From the NCBI GenBank assembly GCA_035506535.1, contig DATJPE010000030.1:84081-148080 (forward strand): DNA of 64,000 nucleotides, written 5' to 3'. Below the pieces are notes generated by a model. The model saw only the letters and a program-made list of their open reading frames with translations. It did no database searches and had not been told where the DNA came from. The position numbers were made by a program, and so were the translations under genes. This stretch comes from Actinomycetes bacterium (GTDB lineage: Bacteria; Actinomycetota; Actinomycetes; DATJPE01). Below are positions 1 to 7,937 of the stretch, piece by piece; position 1 is the first letter of the stretch; each line of letters starts with the position of its first letter.

Positions 1-287
1 TGGCGCTGCGGCGCCGCGCCGCGGACGTCGTCGCCTCCGAGCTGGCCCGGCTGGACGCCAAGCTGCCCGGGCTCGACCCCGCGGCGCGCGCCGAGGTCGA
101 GCGCACCGTCAACCGCACCGTCGACAAGCTGCTGCACGAGCCGACGGTGCGCATCAAGGAGCTCGCGGCGTTCGGCGACGCGGGCGCCTATGCCCAGGCG
201 CTGCATGCGTTGTTCGACCTGACGCCAGAGGCGCTCGAGGCTGTCGAACGAGTCGACGCCGTCCTGCCGAGCGAGACCCCGCGATGA
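1..287 (+). CDS. hemA: Glutamyl-tRNA reductase, C-terminal end (partial)
   Basis: This is the last 94 residues of a gene that enters from the left edge. The readable part is helical and charged, contains [20 protein letters not shown], and ends at the TGA at 285-287. That N-R-x-x-D-K-L-L-H-x-P-x-x-x-x-K pattern is characteristic of the C-terminal dimerisation domain of glutamyl-tRNA reductase (HemA), which makes glutamate-1-semialdehyde from Glu-tRNA in the C5 haem pathway. The catalytic and NADPH domains lie outside the window. Its stop overlaps the hemC start by 4 bp (ATGA), which indicates translational coupling, and hemC-hemD-hemB follow in the usual actinobacterial order. In Streptomyces the gene before hemA is rex, which matters for the Rex-like site found at 31589. 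Confidence 0.93.
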   Translation, partial: ALRRRAADVVASELARLDAKLPGLDPAARAEVERTVNRTVDKLLHEPTVRIKELAAFGDAGAYAQALHALFDLTPEALEAVERVDAVLPSETPR

Positions 288-1198
288 GCGCACTGCGCCT
301 CGGTACGCGCCGCAGCTCGCTCGCGCGCGCCCAGAGCGAGGCTGTCGCGACCGCCATCACGGCGGCCACCGGACGGCCGGTGCGGCTCGTGGAGGTCATC
401 ACCGAGGGCGACCGCTCCTCGGCGCCGCTCGCGTCCATCGGGGGGGCCGGCGTCTTCACGCACGCTCTGCGAGACGCGCTCCGCTCCGGCGAGGTCGACC
501 TGGCCGTCCACTCCTACAAGGATCTGCCGACCGCGGCTGCGCCCGACCTGTGCGTCGCCGCGGTGCCCTCGCGCGAGGACCCTCGTGACGTCGTGGTGTC
601 GCGCTCCGACGCCCCGCTCGCCGGCCTGCCGCGGGGGTCGCGGGTCGGCACCGGCTCCCCGCGGCGCGCCGCGCAGCTGCGCGCCCTCGGGTACGGGCTC
701 GACGTGGTCGACCTACGCGGCAACGTCGACACCCGGCTGCGCAAGGTGGCCGACGGTGAGGTCGACGCGGTCGTGCTCGCCCGCGCCGGCCTAGCCCGCC
801 TCGGGCGCCTCGAGGAGGTGAGCGAGGTCCTGGACGCCGACCGGATGCTCCCCGCGCCGGCCCAGGGGGCGCTGGCCCTGGAGTGCCGCGCGGACCGCGC
901 CGACGTCCTCGCCGCGGCGGCGATCCTCGACGACCCCGCCACCCGGGCCGCCGTGACGGCCGAGCGTGCCGTGCTGGCCGCCCTGGAGGCGGGCTGCTCG
1001 GCCCCCGTGGGCGCCCTCGCCCACGTCACACACGACGCCCTGTCCCTGCGAGCCGTGGTCGTCGCCGTCGACGGCTCTCGGGCCGTACGTCTGTCCGCCA
1101 CCGGAGCACCCAGTGAGGCGGAGGTGGTGGGACGCCGTCTCGCCGCCGCCCTCCTCGCCGAGGGCGCCGACGGCCTGATGGGAGAACGCATCCCGTGA
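284..1198 (+). CDS. hemC: Porphobilinogen deaminase (hydroxymethylbilane synthase)
   Basis: The product of 304 residues has the normal family length. It polymerises four porphobilinogen molecules into hydroxymethylbilane in the cytoplasm. The N-terminus reads [17 protein letters not shown], followed by the substrate/cofactor loop [11 protein letters not shown] (about residues 73-83) and the arginine-rich segment around [12 protein letters not shown] and [11 protein letters not shown]. Cys238 in [11 protein letters not shown] is the expected attachment site of the dipyrromethane cofactor. The ATG at 284 overlaps the hemA stop, and the gene's own stop overlaps the GTG of the next gene, so it sits inside a tightly coupled hem operon. 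No irregularity is seen. Confidence 0.97.
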   Translation: MSALRLGTRRSSLARAQSEAVATAITAATGRPVRLVEVITEGDRSSAPLASIGGAGVFTHALRDALRSGEVDLAVHSYKDLPTAAAPDLCVAAVPSREDPRDVVVSRSDAPLAGLPRGSRVGTGSPRRAAQLRALGYGLDVVDLRGNVDTRLRKVADGEVDAVVLARAGLARLGRLEEVSEVLDADRMLPAPAQGALALECRADRADVLAAAAILDDPATRAAVTAERAVLAALEAGCSAPVGALAHVTHDALSLRAVVVAVDGSRAVRLSATGAPSEAEVVGRRLAAALLAEGADGLMGERIP

Positions 1199-2808
1199 CC
1201 ACGACCATGCCATCCTCGAACCGGCGCAAGAAGCCCCCGGTCGGCTCGGTGACCTTCGTCGGGGCCGGCCCGGGCGATCCCGCGCTGCTGACGCTGCGCG
1301 CCGTCGAGGCCCTCGCCCAGGCCGACGCCGTGGTGCTCGACACCCAGGCCCGCGAGCAGTTCCTCGTCCACGCGCGCCCCGACGTGCTGGTGCTCGACGC
1401 GGCACAGGGACCCGACGGGCTCCCCCTGGGCCGACGGACCAAGCTCGTGGTGGACGCGGCGAAGGCGGGACACGCTGTCGTGCGCCTGGTCGACGGCGAC
1501 CCGGGACTCTTCGGCGGGCTGGCCGAGGAGGCCGCGGCCTGCGTCAAGGCGAACGTGCCCTTCGAGGTCGTGCCCGGCGTGAGCCCGGCGATCGCCGCGC
1601 CGGCGTATGCCGGGATCCCCCTGACGGACGCGCGCACGCACGCGGTGCACGTCGTCTCGGCCGAGGGGGTCCACGACTTCTCGGCGCACGCAGACCCGTC
1701 GACCACCGTCGTGGTCGTCTCGTCAGTGGCCGACGTGGACACCGTGGTCAAGGAGCTCCTGCGGGCCGGACGCGACCCGAACACCCCCTCGGCGGTCATC
1801 CGGATGGGCACCACCACCGAGCAGCGCACGGTGACCGCCGCCCTGGAGGACCTGCCGTCGGCGGCGCGGGCCGCGAAGCTGGCGCAGCCGGTGGTCACGG
1901 TCGTCGGGCCGACGGTGGCCCACCGAGAGACCCTGTCCTGGTTCGAGACGAAGCCGCTCTTCGGGTGGCGCGTGCTCGTACCGCGGACCAGGGAGCAGGC
2001 CGGAGAGCTCTCCGCCCGGCTGCGCCGCCACGGCGCGGTCCCCGACGAGGTCCCGACCATCTCGGTGGAGCCGCCGCGTGCCCCGCAGCAGATGGACCGC
2101 GCCATCCAGGGCCTGGTCTCCGGGCGCTACCTGTGGGTCGCGTTCACCTCGGTCAACGCCGTGCGCGCCATCCGCGAGAAGTTCGAGGAGTACGGGCTCG
2201 ACGCCCGCGCCTTCGCCGGCATCAAGGTGGCCGCGGTGGGCGAGCAGACCGCCGCGGCGCTGCTCGCGTTCGGCGTGCGACCGGACCTGGTCCCGGCCGG
2301 GGAGCAGTCCTCGGCGGGGCTGCTGGAGGACTGGCCGGAGTACGACCGCCAGCTGGATCCGCTGGACCGGGTGTTCCTGCCGCGTGCCGACATCGCCACC
2401 GAGACTCTCGCCGCCGGTCTGGTCGAGCTGGGCTGGGAGGTCGACGACGTGACGGCGTACCGGACGGTCCGTGCCGCGCCCCCACCGGCCGCGACCAGGG
2501 ACGCCATCAAGACGGGTGGCTTCGACGCCGTCGTCTTCACCTCCTCCTCCACGGTGCGCAACCTGGTCGGCATCGCCGGCAAGCCGCACGCCACGACGGT
2601 CATCGCCTGCATCGGCCCGCAGACCGCGAAGACGGCCGAGGAGCACGGCCTTCGCGTCGACGTCCTGGCCGACAAGCCCTCGGTGGTCGGCCTGGCGGAT
2701 GCGCTGGCGGCGTACGGGGCCGCGCAGCGCCTCTCGGCGCTCGAAGCCGGCGAGGTGACCTGGCGTCCCTCCCAGCGGCGCGGCAACGCACGGCGCAAGG
2801 CGACCTGA
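1195..2808 (+). CDS. hemD: Fused uroporphyrinogen-III C-methyltransferase-like / uroporphyrinogen-III synthase
   Basis: The 537-residue product has two domains. Residues about 17-250 resemble a SAM-dependent tetrapyrrole methyltransferase (VGAGPGDPALLTLRAVEAL). Residues about 262-520 are a HemD uroporphyrinogen-III synthase (RVLVPRTREQAGELSARLR, AFTSVNAVRAI, VFTSSSTVRNLVGI). This fusion is typical of actinobacterial hem operons. The HemD half cyclises hydroxymethylbilane; the methyltransferase half would divert the product to precorrin-2. In place of the canonical GDPFVFGRGGEE-type loop, this protein has DGDPGLFGGLAEEA, so methyltransferase activity is uncertain while synthase function is likely. 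The GTG start overlaps the hemC stop; an ATG four codons later (1207) is an alternative. A basic C-terminal tail (QRRGNARRKAT) ends the protein. Confidence 0.92.
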   Translation: MTTTMPSSNRRKKPPVGSVTFVGAGPGDPALLTLRAVEALAQADAVVLDTQAREQFLVHARPDVLVLDAAQGPDGLPLGRRTKLVVDAAKAGHAVVRLVDGDPGLFGGLAEEAAACVKANVPFEVVPGVSPAIAAPAYAGIPLTDARTHAVHVVSAEGVHDFSAHADPSTTVVVVSSVADVDTVVKELLRAGRDPNTPSAVIRMGTTTEQRTVTAALEDLPSAARAAKLAQPVVTVVGPTVAHRETLSWFETKPLFGWRVLVPRTREQAGELSARLRRHGAVPDEVPTISVEPPRAPQQMDRAIQGLVSGRYLWVAFTSVNAVRAIREKFEEYGLDARAFAGIKVAAVGEQTAAALLAFGVRPDLVPAGEQSSAGLLEDWPEYDRQLDPLDRVFLPRADIATETLAAGLVELGWEVDDVTAYRTVRAAPPPAATRDAIKTGGFDAVVFTSSSTVRNLVGIAGKPHATTVIACIGPQTAKTAEEHGLRVDVLADKPSVVGLADALAAYGAAQRLSALEAGEVTWRPSQRRGNARRKAT

Positions 2809-2809
2809 G

Positions 2810-3829
2810 TTGTCAGACGTCGCGGGCGCCGGAGCGCACGCAACGCCGGACAGCTTCCCGGCGTTGCGCGGCCGGCGGTTGCGGCGTACGGCCGCCTTGC
2901 GGCGGCTCGTCGCGCAGACGGCGCTGGACCCCGGCGACCTCGTGCTGCCCCTGTTCGTGAAGGAGGGGATCGCCGAGCCGGTGCCGGTCGCGTCGATGCC
3001 CGGCGTGCTGCAGCACACCCGTGACTCGCTGCGCAAGACGGCCCACGACGCGGTGGAGGCGGGCGTCGGTGGGCTCATCCTCTTCGGGATCCCGGCCGCC
3101 AAGGACGCACGCGGGTCCCAGGCCGACGATCCCCAGGGCGTCGTCCAGGTCGCACTGCGCGACCTGGCCGCCGACCTCGGCGATGCCACCGTGGTCATGG
3201 CCGACCTCTGCCTGTGCGAGTACACCGACCACGGCCACTGCGGACCCCTGAGCGCTGCCGGCGAGGTCGACAACGACGCGACGCTGCAGCGCTACGCCTC
3301 CGTCGCCCTGGCGCAGGCGGACGCCGGGGCGCACGTGATCGCCCCGTCGGGCATGCAGGACGGCCAGGTCGCGGCGATCCGCGCCGCGCTCGACGGTGCC
3401 GGGTTCGCCGAGGTCCCCGTGCTCGCCTACGCGGCCAAGTACGCCTCCGCGTTCTACGGTCCCTTCCGCGAGGCCGCGGAGTCGACGCCGGCCTTCGGGG
3501 ACCGCCGGGCCTACCAGATGGACTCCGCGAACGCCCGTGAGGCGCTGCGCGAGGTCCGGCTGGACCTGGCGGAGGGCGCGGACGCGGTGATGGTCAAGCC
3601 GGCGCTGCCCTACCTCGACGTGGTGCGGCAGGTCGCCGACACCGTCGACGTACCCGTCTTCGCCTACCAGGTCTCGGGGGAGTACGCGATGCTCGAGGCG
3701 GCGGCCGCGAACGGGTGGTTGGACCGCGATCGCGCCATCCTGGAGACCCTCACCGCCATCCGTCGCGCCGGCGCCGACGTGGTGCTGACCTACTGGGCCA
3801 CCGAGGTGGCGCGCGCGCTCCGGTCCTGA
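2810..3829 (+). CDS. hemB: Delta-aminolevulinic acid dehydratase (porphobilinogen synthase)
   Basis: The product has 339 residues and condenses two 5-aminolevulinate molecules to porphobilinogen. Both Schiff-base lysines are visible: Lys210 in AYAAKYASAFYGP and Lys263 in VMVKPALPYLD. The metal-binding segment DLCLCEYTDHGHCG supplies Cys134, Cys136 and Cys144, which suggests the zinc-containing type. The start is a TTG one base after the preceding stop. No better ATG or GTG lies before the conserved FPALRGRRLRRTAALRRLV region, so the TTG is accepted, and weak initiation may lower HemB relative to its neighbours. It is the last clear gene of the hem operon in the window; a palindromic repeat follows. 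Confidence 0.96.
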   Translation: MSDVAGAGAHATPDSFPALRGRRLRRTAALRRLVAQTALDPGDLVLPLFVKEGIAEPVPVASMPGVLQHTRDSLRKTAHDAVEAGVGGLILFGIPAAKDARGSQADDPQGVVQVALRDLAADLGDATVVMADLCLCEYTDHGHCGPLSAAGEVDNDATLQRYASVALAQADAGAHVIAPSGMQDGQVAAIRAALDGAGFAEVPVLAYAAKYASAFYGPFREAAESTPAFGDRRAYQMDSANAREALREVRLDLAEGADAVMVKPALPYLDVVRQVADTVDVPVFAYQVSGEYAMLEAAAANGWLDRDRAILETLTAIRRAGADVVLTYWATEVARALRS

Positions 3830-3854
3830 CGCCGGTCGCCGCGCCCTCCTCCTC

Positions 3855-3916
3855 CACATGTGGCGGCCTTTCCGTCATTCCACGAGGCCTGAGTGACGGT
3901 CAGCCCGCCACAAGTG
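3855..3916. repeat. 62-bp nested palindromic element, copy A
   Basis: Outer arms CACATGTGGCGG and CCCGCCACAAGTG flank an inner pair CGTCATTC / GAGTGACG. A second element of the same length with the same arms lies at 29138-29199. By eye 47 of 62 positions agree, and differences are concentrated in the loops. It lies downstream of hemB, so it may act as a transcription terminator or be a REP-like dispersed repeat. Confidence 0.75.
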
Positions 3917-3943
3917 GGGGTAAGGGGGTGGGTCGGCCGAGGC

Positions 3944-3949
3944 TAGGGT
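3944..3949 (+). promoter_or_regulatory. -10 element of a leaderless promoter for the DUF309 gene
   Basis: TAGGGT ends 6 nt before the GTG at 3956, the spacing expected when transcription starts at the start codon. It supports the chosen start. No convincing -35 is seen. Confidence 0.5.
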
Positions 3950-3955
3950 CGGGCC

Positions 3956-4435
3956 GTGACGGGCGGGGCGGCGGACGGCGACGTGACGGGTGGCCCGGTC
4001 GGCGGTGAGGTGACCAGCGGAGCGGGTGACCGCGACCGCGATGCCGCGCACCGGCCACGGCAGGCGCGGCCGCGCGACGAGCTGGGACGCCCCTTGCCGT
4101 ACGGCTCCCAGGGGGTCGACCCCGTCCCGGACGCCCCCCTCGCGCCGGAGGAGGCGATCGCCGAGGCGCGACGGCTGGTCGAGTCGGGCCGGGCCTTCGC
4201 CGCCCACGAGGTCCTGGAGGCGCGGTGGAAGGCGGCACCGGAGGAGGAACGCGACCTCTGGCAGGGCCTGGCCCAGCTGTGCGTCGGCCTCACCCACGCC
4301 GGGCGCGGCAACGAGGTCGGCGCCGGCCGGCTCGTCGAGCGCGGGGCCGCCCGGCTGACGAGCTACGCCGGGCCGACGTACGGGCTCGACCTGGATGCCA
4401 CCATCACCTGCGCCCGCCACCACGTCGGCGGTTGA
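3956..4435 (+). CDS. DUF309 family protein
   Basis: The 159-residue protein carries the DUF309 signature AHEVLEARWK followed by DLWQGLAQLCVGLTHAGRGN in its C-terminal half. DUF309 proteins are small helical bundles of unknown biochemical role. The first 45 or so residues are glycine- and charge-rich low-complexity sequence from short repeated units (GTGACGGG-like at 3956 and 3983), so the true N-terminus could also be the GTG at 3983 or 4007. The start at 3956 is preferred because a TAGGGT -10 hexamer lies 6 nt upstream. It appears to be a single-gene unit between the hemB-side palindrome and a hairpin at 4440 shared with the convergent gene. Function not known. Confidence 0.83.
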   Translation: MTGGAADGDVTGGPVGGEVTSGAGDRDRDAAHRPRQARPRDELGRPLPYGSQGVDPVPDAPLAPEEAIAEARRLVESGRAFAAHEVLEARWKAAPEEERDLWQGLAQLCVGLTHAGRGNEVGAGRLVERGAARLTSYAGPTYGLDLDATITCARHHVGG

Positions 4436-4439
4436 CCGC

Positions 4440-4464
4440 ACCCGGGTGGCCGAACCGCCCGGGT
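4440..4464. terminator. Hairpin between convergent genes
   Basis: ACCCGGGTGG, a 5-nt loop and CCGCCCGGGT form a 10-bp stem with one non-Watson-Crick pair, just after the DUF309 stop and before the convergent LLM gene stop. There is no T-run on either strand, so it is a candidate bidirectional terminator only. Confidence 0.5.
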
Positions 4465-4503
4465 CTGTGGCCTCGTCGGGATCAAGGGTCGGCGCCCGAC
4501 AGG

Positions 4504-5520
4504 TCAGACCTTGGCGCGCAGGTGCTCCCGCAGGGCCGGGATGACCTTCTCGCCGTACGCCTCCAAGGTCGCCGCCTTCCCGTCGTGCTGCAGGTACACG
4601 GCGAACTGGTCGACCCCGAGCTCGCGCAGCTCGGTGAGGCGGCGGATGTGCTCCGCTGGCGGCCCCAGCACGCAGAAGCGGTCCACGATCTCGTCGGGCA
4701 CGAACGCGGTGTGGGTGTTCCCCGCCTGTCCGTGCTCGTTGTAGTCGTAGCCGTCGCGGCCCTTGATGTAGTCGGTGAGCGCCTTGGGCACCGTGCCGGA
4801 GTCGCCGTAGCGACCGACGAGGTCCGCCACGTGGTTGCCCACCATTCCCCCGAACCAGCGGCACTGCTCGCGCATGTGCGCCAGGTCGTCGCCGACATAT
4901 GCCGGTGCCGCGACGCAGATCGTCACGTCGTCGGGGTCGCGTCCCGCGTCGCGCGCAGCGCGGCGTACGGCTCCGACGGTCCACGCGACCAGGTCCGGGT
5001 CGGCGAGCTGGAGGATGAAGCCGTCGCCGACCTCGCCGGCGAGCTGCAACGCCTTCGGGCCGTAGGCCGCGACCCACACCTCCAGCTCGCTGCTGGTGCC
5101 CCAGGGGAAGCGCAGCGTCGCGCCGTTGACCTCTACGGCGCGGCCGTTGCCGAGCTCGCGGATGACGTGGACCGCCTCGCGGAGCTCGGCCAAGGTCGTC
5201 GGGCGACCGTTGAGCACGCGCACCGCGGAGTCGCCCCGCCCGATGCCGCACACCGTGCGGTTGCCGTACATCTCGTTCAACGTCGCGAACAGCGATGCCG
5301 TGACTGTGACGTCGCGGGTGGCGGGATTGGTCACCATCGGCCCGACGACGACCTTGCGGGTGGCGGCGAGGATCGCGCTGTAGATGACGAACGGCTCCTC
5401 CCAGAGCAGGTGGGAGTCGAAGGTCCACACGTGGGAGAAGCCGTGCGTCTCCGCCTGGCGGGCCAGGTCGACCACCCGCGAGGCCGGGGGGTTGCACTGC
5501 AGAACGACTCCGACGTCCAT
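4504..5520 (-). CDS. LLM-class F420-dependent oxidoreductase, hydantoinase-associated type
   Basis: The 338-residue protein belongs to the bacterial luciferase-like superfamily, whose F420-using members are common in actinomycetes. It has the N-terminal barrel strand MDVGVVLQCNPPASRVVDLARQAE, the HVWTFDSHLLWEEPFV region, and the G-x-G-R-G-D-S loop (CGIGRGDSAVRVL) that lines the cofactor pocket. The overall pattern matches a subfamily recurrently found beside dihydropyrimidinase genes, and here it is the last gene of a leftward three-gene operon, 9 bp after the dihydropyrimidinase stop. Substrate is unknown; a role in oxidising or reducing a heterocycle or its ring-opened product is inferred only from context. 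FMN rather than F420 use cannot be excluded from sequence. Confidence 0.86.
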   Translation of the reverse strand: MDVGVVLQCNPPASRVVDLARQAETHGFSHVWTFDSHLLWEEPFVIYSAILAATRKVVVGPMVTNPATRDVTVTASLFATLNEMYGNRTVCGIGRGDSAVRVLNGRPTTLAELREAVHVIRELGNGRAVEVNGATLRFPWGTSSELEVWVAAYGPKALQLAGEVGDGFILQLADPDLVAWTVGAVRRAARDAGRDPDDVTICVAAPAYVGDDLAHMREQCRWFGGMVGNHVADLVGRYGDSGTVPKALTDYIKGRDGYDYNEHGQAGNTHTAFVPDEIVDRFCVLGPPAEHIRRLTELRELGVDQFAVYLQHDGKAATLEAYGEKVIPALREHLRAKV

Positions 5521-5529
5521 CGAGGCTCC

Positions 5530-6944
<1,415 letters not shown>

Positions 6945-6945
<1 letters not shown>

Positions 6946-7781
6946 CAGGGACGCACCAGGTCGCCGTAGGCGTCGGGGCGCCGGTCGCGGTAGAAGGCCC
7001 ATCGGTTGCGCACCTCGGTCAGCAGGTCCATCTCGAGGTCGCGCACGACGAGCTCGGGGGCATGGCCGTCCGCCGCGCCCCCGACGATCTTCCCCTCGGG
7101 GTCCACGAAGTACGACGTGCCGTAGAAGTCGTCGTCGCCGAGGTCCTCGACGCCGACCCGGTTGATCGCGCCGACGAAGTACTCGTTGGCGACCGCCGCG
7201 GCGGGCTGCTCGAGCTGCCAGAGGTAGCTCGACAGGCCGCGGGAGGTGGCGGAGGGGTTGAACACGATCTCCGCGCCGTTCAGGCCGAGGGCACGCCATC
7301 CCTCGGGGAAGTGCCGGTCGTAGCAGATGTAGACGCCCACCCGCCCGACCGCCGTGTCGAACACGGGGAAGCCGAGGTTGCCGGGACGGAAGTAGAACTT
7401 CTCCCAGAAGCCCTTGACGTGCGGGATGTGGTGCTTGCGGTACTTGCCCAGGTAGCGCCCGTCGGCGTCGACGACGGCGGCGGTGTTGTAGAGCACGCCG
7501 GGCTGCTCCTGCTCGTACACGGGCAGGACCATGACGATGCCGAGCTCGGCGGCCAGCGCCCGGAAGCGCTCGGTGGTCTCGCCGGGCACGGATTCGGCGT
7601 AGGAGTAGTACGAGGCGTCCTGCACCTGGCAGAAGTACGGCCCGTAGAACAGCTCCTGGAAGCAGACGACCTTCGCCCCCTGGGCCGCCGCGTCCCGCGC
7701 GTAGTCCTCGTGGACCTTGATCATCGACTCCTTGTCGCCGGTCCACGTCGTCTGGACCAGGGCCGCTCGCACGATCGTCAT
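6945..7781 (-). CDS. Carbon-nitrogen hydrolase, beta-ureidopropionase-like
   Basis: The 278-residue protein is a nitrilase-superfamily amidase with the expected Glu-Lys-Cys triad: Glu in CFQELFYGPYF, Lys in GKYRKHHIPHV, and Cys in VYICYDRHFPEGWR. The QELFYGPYFCQVQ segment and KGFWEKFYFRPGN resemble N-carbamoyl-beta-alanine amidohydrolases, which fits hydrolysis of the product of the following dihydropyrimidinase. Two starts are possible. The ATG at 7781 is preferred because GGAGG lies 11 nt upstream and it begins the conserved first strand (MTIVRAALVQ). The GTG at 7793 sits on top of that ribosome site. It is the first gene of the leftward trio with dihydropyrimidinase and the LLM oxidoreductase. 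Confidence 0.92.
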
Positions 7782-7866
7782 GGGCTGGAACACCTCCGGG
7801 TCGGCTCCGCCTCACTCTGGCACGGCAGGGCCCGCCCCGGGAGCCGGTCCGGGAAGCGGCAACACC

Positions 7867-7933
7867 CGAGACCACGCAGGTGGTGGCTCACCACCCGGAC
7901 CCTGCGTGGTCAACCACCACCTGCGTGGTCTCG
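7867..7933. repeat. Large perfect palindrome downstream of the membrane hydrolase gene
   Basis: CGAGACCACGCAGGTGGTGG at 7867-7886 is exactly reverse-complementary to 7914-7933, separated by 27 nt. The spacer holds another inverted copy of the core (CCTGCGTGGT at 7900-7909), so alternative hairpins can form. It begins 4 bp past the stop of the leftward gene at 7938 and could terminate it, but the motif repetition also suggests a dispersed repeat family. Confidence 0.8.
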
Positions 7934-7937
7934 GTGC

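Noticed and set aside
1..3829. Cobalamin or other riboswitch controlling the hem genes
   Set aside because: No leader is available. The hem genes are directly coupled, and the operon start lies outside the window.
6946..7875. N-terminal extension of the dihydropyrimidinase frame
   Set aside because: It overlaps the nitrilase gene in another frame of the same strand. The ATG at 6945 matches the family start and the TGATG coupling.
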